Assembly: GCA_017623355.1 (NCBI GenBank)
Contig: JAGAPG010000022.1
Coordinates: 1-64,000, forward strand
Direction of reading: 5' to 3'
DNA: 64,000 nt
Source: Clostridia bacterium
GTDB taxonomy: Bacteria > Bacillota > Clostridia > Oscillospirales > CAG-272
Part shown: one piece after another, positions 61,405 to 64,000 of the stretch
How positions within the stretch are numbered: the first letter of the stretch is position 1
How the letters are laid out: every line of letters begins with the position of its first letter
Made by a program: the position numbers and the translations under genes
The notes under the pieces: generated by a model
Databases searched by the model: none
Seen by the model: only the letters and a program-made list of their open reading frames with translations
What the model was told of the DNA's origin: nothing

Positions 61405-61437
61405 AACAGGCGTAGCAAAGCAACGCCTGTTATTTTT
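61405..61437. terminator. Terminator of hpf
   Basis: AACAGGCGT pairs with ACGCCTGTT. It ends next to the hpf stop on the minus strand; the T run on the plus strand makes it also a backstop for the peptide gene. Confidence 0.7.
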
Positions 61438-61962
61438 TTAGATGTTTTCAACGATAAGACCGTATCCGCCTGCCTTGCGCTTATATACTACGCAGGTCTC
61501 AAGGTTTTGAGCATCCTTGAAAACGAAGAACGTGTGACCGAGAAGCTCCATTTGCAAAATAGCTTCCTCAACAGACATCGGCTTAAAGGAGAAGGATTTT
61601 GTCCTCACGTCAAACATATATTCTTCCTCAACATCAGGAAGGTCCTCCTCAGCAATTTGAAAGCCCTCAGCCTTGACCTTTTTTTGCAAGCGAGTTTTGT
61701 TTTTTCTTATTTGTCGTTCGAGCGCCTCTGTTGCTGAATCTATAGCTGTTGCAAATGTATCGGCGGCTTCCTCCGCTCTGAACATCATTCCGTCCGAATG
61801 AATAGTTATCTCCACCTTTTCGAGATTTTTTACTTTAGAGAAGGTTACATCCATTTCTGCATTTTCAGAAAAGAACTTCTCGAATTTTGAAAGCTTTTTT
61901 TGAGCAGTTTCCTTTACGATGTCAAATACTCTCATTTGTCGTGCTGTGAAATTCATTTTCAT
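61438..61962 (-). CDS. hpf: Ribosome hibernation promoting factor, long form
   Basis: 174 residues from ATG 61962 with GAGGTG upstream (the longer frame has no site). An N-terminal S30AE domain (MNFTARQMRVFDIVKETAQKKLSKFEKFF) binds the 30S decoding site. A linker leads to the C-terminal dimerisation domain (MSVEEAILQMELLGHTFFVFKD, then VVYKRKAGGYGLI), which makes 100S ribosomes in Firmicutes. An ATAATTAAAT-type -10 (TATAAT at about 62015-62020 on the minus strand) lies upstream. Confidence 0.96.
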   Translation of the reverse strand: MKMNFTARQMRVFDIVKETAQKKLSKFEKFFSENAEMDVTFSKVKNLEKVEITIHSDGMMFRAEEAADTFATAIDSATEALERQIRKNKTRLQKKVKAEGFQIAEEDLPDVEEEYMFDVRTKSFSFKPMSVEEAILQMELLGHTFFVFKDAQNLETCVVYKRKAGGYGLIVENI

Positions 61963-62151
61963 AGTATCACCTCGCGGGAATTTTTTCAAAGAATTGTTTC
62001 TTTGTAATTTAATTATAGCACACTTTTTTATGAAAATAAATAGAAAATGATGAAAAAATTATTAAAAATTTGTATATTTCTCACAAAAAAATTGAAAAAC
62101 TAAAAAATAAAGATAACTTTCACAAAATGTGATAAAAATGCATCATAACCT

Positions 62152-62180
62152 TTGACTTTTATTTTGATTTATGATATACT
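62152..62180 (+). promoter_or_regulatory. Promoter of the PPi-type phosphofructokinase gene
   Basis: TTGACT, 17 bases, TATACT. Confidence 0.7.
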
Positions 62181-62216
62181 AAAATATGTGGTACAGTTGG
62201 GAGATGAATTCTTACA

Positions 62217-63455
62217 ATGCTTCGTGCTAACGCAATAGTGGGACAATCCGGCGGACCGACCGCTGCTATAAACGCAACTCTTTCCGGTGTCATAAGGGCT
62301 TGCCTTGATTCTACTGATAGGATCGGGGCTCTGTATGGAGCAAGATATGGAATAGAGGGGCTTTTAAACGAGGAGCTTATAGATCTTTTTGAGCAGTTTT
62401 CCGACAAGGCTCAGCTTAGGCTTCTTGAACGCACACCGTCAAGTGTTCTTGGCTCGTGCCGTATTCGTTTACCCGATGCTTGCGAGGACGATAGCATTTA
62501 TAAAAGAATTTTCAATATTTTTGAAAGATACAGAGTGAGATATTTTTTCTATATTGGTGGAAACGATTCTATGGATACCGTATCAAAGCTCAACAAATAT
62601 TCGATGATGAACAGCTGCAATGTAATCACAATCGGAATACCCAAAACTGTAGATAATGATCTTATGCTTACCGATCATACTCCGGGATACGGATCTGCTG
62701 CTAAATACGTAGCTACCTCCGTTCTTGAAATATTACGAGATTGCGCCGTTTATACCGCAAAGGCAGTTACGGTAATAGAAATAATGGGGCGTGATGCGGG
62801 CTGGCTCGCTCTTGCGGCGGGCTTACCCGGATATATCAACGGACACGGAGTGGATCTTGTTTATTTGCCTGAAAGAGCTTTTTCAAAAATTGAGTTTATA
62901 AGCTCCGTAAGCTCTGCGCTTGAAACGCATCCTAATGTTGTTATAGCTGTCAGCGAGGGAATCAGATATGCCGACGGGACATATGTAGGAGATAGTGATA
63001 ATAGGACTGATGCCTTTGGTCACAGATATCTTGGCGGGGCGGCAAGAGCGCTTGTCGATATTGTTGATCGAAGGATTGGATGCAAAACTCGCGCTATTGA
63101 GCTTAATTTGCTTCAAAGATGTGCAGCGCATCTTCAATCTGCAACGGATATTTCTGAAAGCATAAGGATAGGTAAGGCTGCAGTCAAGGCTGCTATTAAG
63201 GGAGAGGGCGGTAGAATGCTTGCGTTTGAAAGATCAAGCGGACGGTACTTCTCGAAAATAAAAACGGTCAACGCAGACGATGTAGCAAACAGAGTAAAAA
63301 ATGTCCCTGACGAATTTATAAACAAAGACGGAAACGGAATAACGCGCGCTTGTGCAGAATATCTTTTACCGCTTATCTCAGGGGAAATAAAAAACGAATA
63401 TAAAAACGGGCTTCCCGTTTATTGCACTATAAAACAAAGAGGACAGTATGTATAA
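62217..63455 (+). CDS. 6-phosphofructokinase, pyrophosphate-dependent type by motif
   Basis: 412 residues. The fold is PFK, but the discriminating residues differ from the enzyme at 37.8 kb: [11 protein letters not shown] replaces GGDGT and PKTVDND has Lys where ATP enzymes have Gly. Both are known marks of PPi-dependent enzymes, which use pyrophosphate reversibly. [14 protein letters not shown] and the opening [12 protein letters not shown] agree. ATG 62217 follows GGGAGA at about 11 bases. The next gene overlaps by eight bases. Confidence 0.88.
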   Translation: MLRANAIVGQSGGPTAAINATLSGVIRACLDSTDRIGALYGARYGIEGLLNEELIDLFEQFSDKAQLRLLERTPSSVLGSCRIRLPDACEDDSIYKRIFNIFERYRVRYFFYIGGNDSMDTVSKLNKYSMMNSCNVITIGIPKTVDNDLMLTDHTPGYGSAAKYVATSVLEILRDCAVYTAKAVTVIEIMGRDAGWLALAAGLPGYINGHGVDLVYLPERAFSKIEFISSVSSALETHPNVVIAVSEGIRYADGTYVGDSDNRTDAFGHRYLGGAARALVDIVDRRIGCKTRAIELNLLQRCAAHLQSATDISESIRIGKAAVKAAIKGEGGRMLAFERSSGRYFSKIKTVNADDVANRVKNVPDEFINKDGNGITRACAEYLLPLISGEIKNEYKNGLPVYCTIKQRGQYV

Positions 63456-64000
63456 AATAGGCTTTGATAATGAAAAATATTTGAAAATGCAATCTGAAAA
63501 GATAAGAGAGCGTATTGCGAAATTCGGCGGAAAGCTTTATCTTGAATTTGGCGGAAAGCTCTTTGACGACTATCATGCATCAAGAGTTTTGCCGGGATTT
63601 GCTCCCGACAGTAAAATAAGAATGCTTGCTGAGCTTAAGGACCAAGCAGAGATAATAATTGCCATAAATGCCGCAGACATTACTAAAAACAAGGTAAGAG
63701 GCGATCTTGGCATTACATATGATCTTGATGTGCTTAGATTGATAGACGCATTTCGCGGCTTTGGACTTTATGTAAGCGGCGTAGTGCTTACAAGATACGA
63801 ATCCTCGTCCACCGTTGAAGCCTTTAAAAGAAAGCTTGAAGCACTTGAGATAAAGGTATATAAGCATTATGAGATAGAAAATTATCCTTATGATATAGAC
63901 ACCATAGTAAGCGATGACGGCTACGGCAAAAACGAATATGTTGAAACTACGCGCTCCTTGGTCGTAGTAACTGCTCCGGGACCGGGCAGCGGAAAGATAG
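63448..64000 (+). CDS. DUF1846 domain protein, N-terminal part (cut by window end)
   Basis: 184 codons are visible from ATG 63448, open to the window end. The text [45 protein letters not shown] and [22 protein letters not shown] is the well-conserved start of DUF1846 proteins (about 500 residues, function not known to me). [13 protein letters not shown] at the edge is a P-loop-like segment. It overlaps the phosphofructokinase gene by eight bases, implying coupling; GAGGAC just upstream could be the binding site. Confidence 0.9.
   Translation, partial: MYKIGFDNEKYLKMQSEKIRERIAKFGGKLYLEFGGKLFDDYHASRVLPGFAPDSKIRMLAELKDQAEIIIAINAADITKNKVRGDLGITYDLDVLRLIDAFRGFGLYVSGVVLTRYESSSTVEAFKRKLEALEIKVYKHYEIENYPYDIDTIVSDDGYGKNEYVETTRSLVVVTAPGPGSGKI

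Overview
The window reads as a chromosome segment of a spore-forming Clostridia-type Firmicute of moderately low GC, probably an uncultured gut or rumen lineage. This is inferred from gene content and gene order, not from a database search. Supporting points are: the full S10-spc-alpha ribosomal block with secY, adk, map and infA inside; zinc-type S14, L36, S4 and Adk; the conserved run yicC-remA-gmk-rpoZ-priA-def-fmt-rsmB-rlmN-prpC-prkC-rsgA known from Bacillus; two sporulation genes (spoIIR and a 24-codon spoVM); and a long-form Hpf. I found no rRNA or tRNA gene, CRISPR array, insertion sequence or prophage.

Layout. 1-3.7 kb: the tail of an unknown protein, then a feoA-feoB-FeoB-associated iron(II) uptake operon with two near-identical palindromes placed as operators. 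3.8-4.9 kb: a decayed flavin-reductase-like fragment and 750 bases without a gene that hold hairpins and a thrice-repeated 17-19 base motif. 4.9-8.2 kb: a membrane protein; a two-gene minus-strand cassette (zinc-knuckle protein plus sigma-region-4-like helix-turn-helix protein) divergent from a LexA/CI-like self-cleaving repressor; then an araD-like epimerase behind the repressor. 8.3-9.3 kb: a zinc-ribbon membrane protein. 9.7-25.8 kb: the ribosomal protein superoperon behind one strong promoter and a roughly 275 base structured leader. 25.8-36.6 kb: the most accessory part, with a GH78-like glycosidase, a wall- or membrane-anchored protein with about twenty Cys-rich repeats, and three tandem paralogous solute-binding lipoproteins without permease genes. 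36.6-42.8 kb: small membrane proteins, ATP-type pfkA, a CinA-C amidase, a Thr-rich lipoprotein, spoIIR, and a DUF5685-J-domain pair. 42.9-54.3 kb: the conserved housekeeping run ending in spoVM. 54.3-59.9 kb: a minus-strand PHP protein and a five-gene deoxynucleoside salvage operon. 60-64 kb: an E2-acyltransferase-like protein lacking the usual His, a 51-residue peptide behind a consensus promoter, hpf, a PPi-type phosphofructokinase and a DUF1846 protein cut by the window end.

How it works together. The middle and right parts are growth machinery: translation, RNA polymerase alpha and omega, secretion, ribosome maturation, and N-terminal formyl processing. The accessory block looks like sugar capture at the surface with internal rhamnoside hydrolysis. 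The deo operon feeds pentose phosphates and acetaldehyde from nucleosides. Two phosphofructokinases (ATP- and PPi-type by motif) suggest flexible glycolysis.

Points most worth a second look: (1) the divergent LexA-like switch at 6.56-6.85 kb, where a GCAAA-N5-TTTGC palindrome fills the -35/-10 spacer of both facing promoters; (2) spoIIR and spoVM both have their ribosome binding site buried in the 3' arm of a terminator-like hairpin whose T tract is the spacer to the start codon; (3) the lone 51-residue peptide gene with consensus promoter and terminator; (4) the feo palindromes; (5) PrkC without PASTA repeats, a large omega subunit, and the Cys-repeat surface protein. Promoters, operators and hairpins were read by eye; coordinates in homopolymer runs may be off by one.
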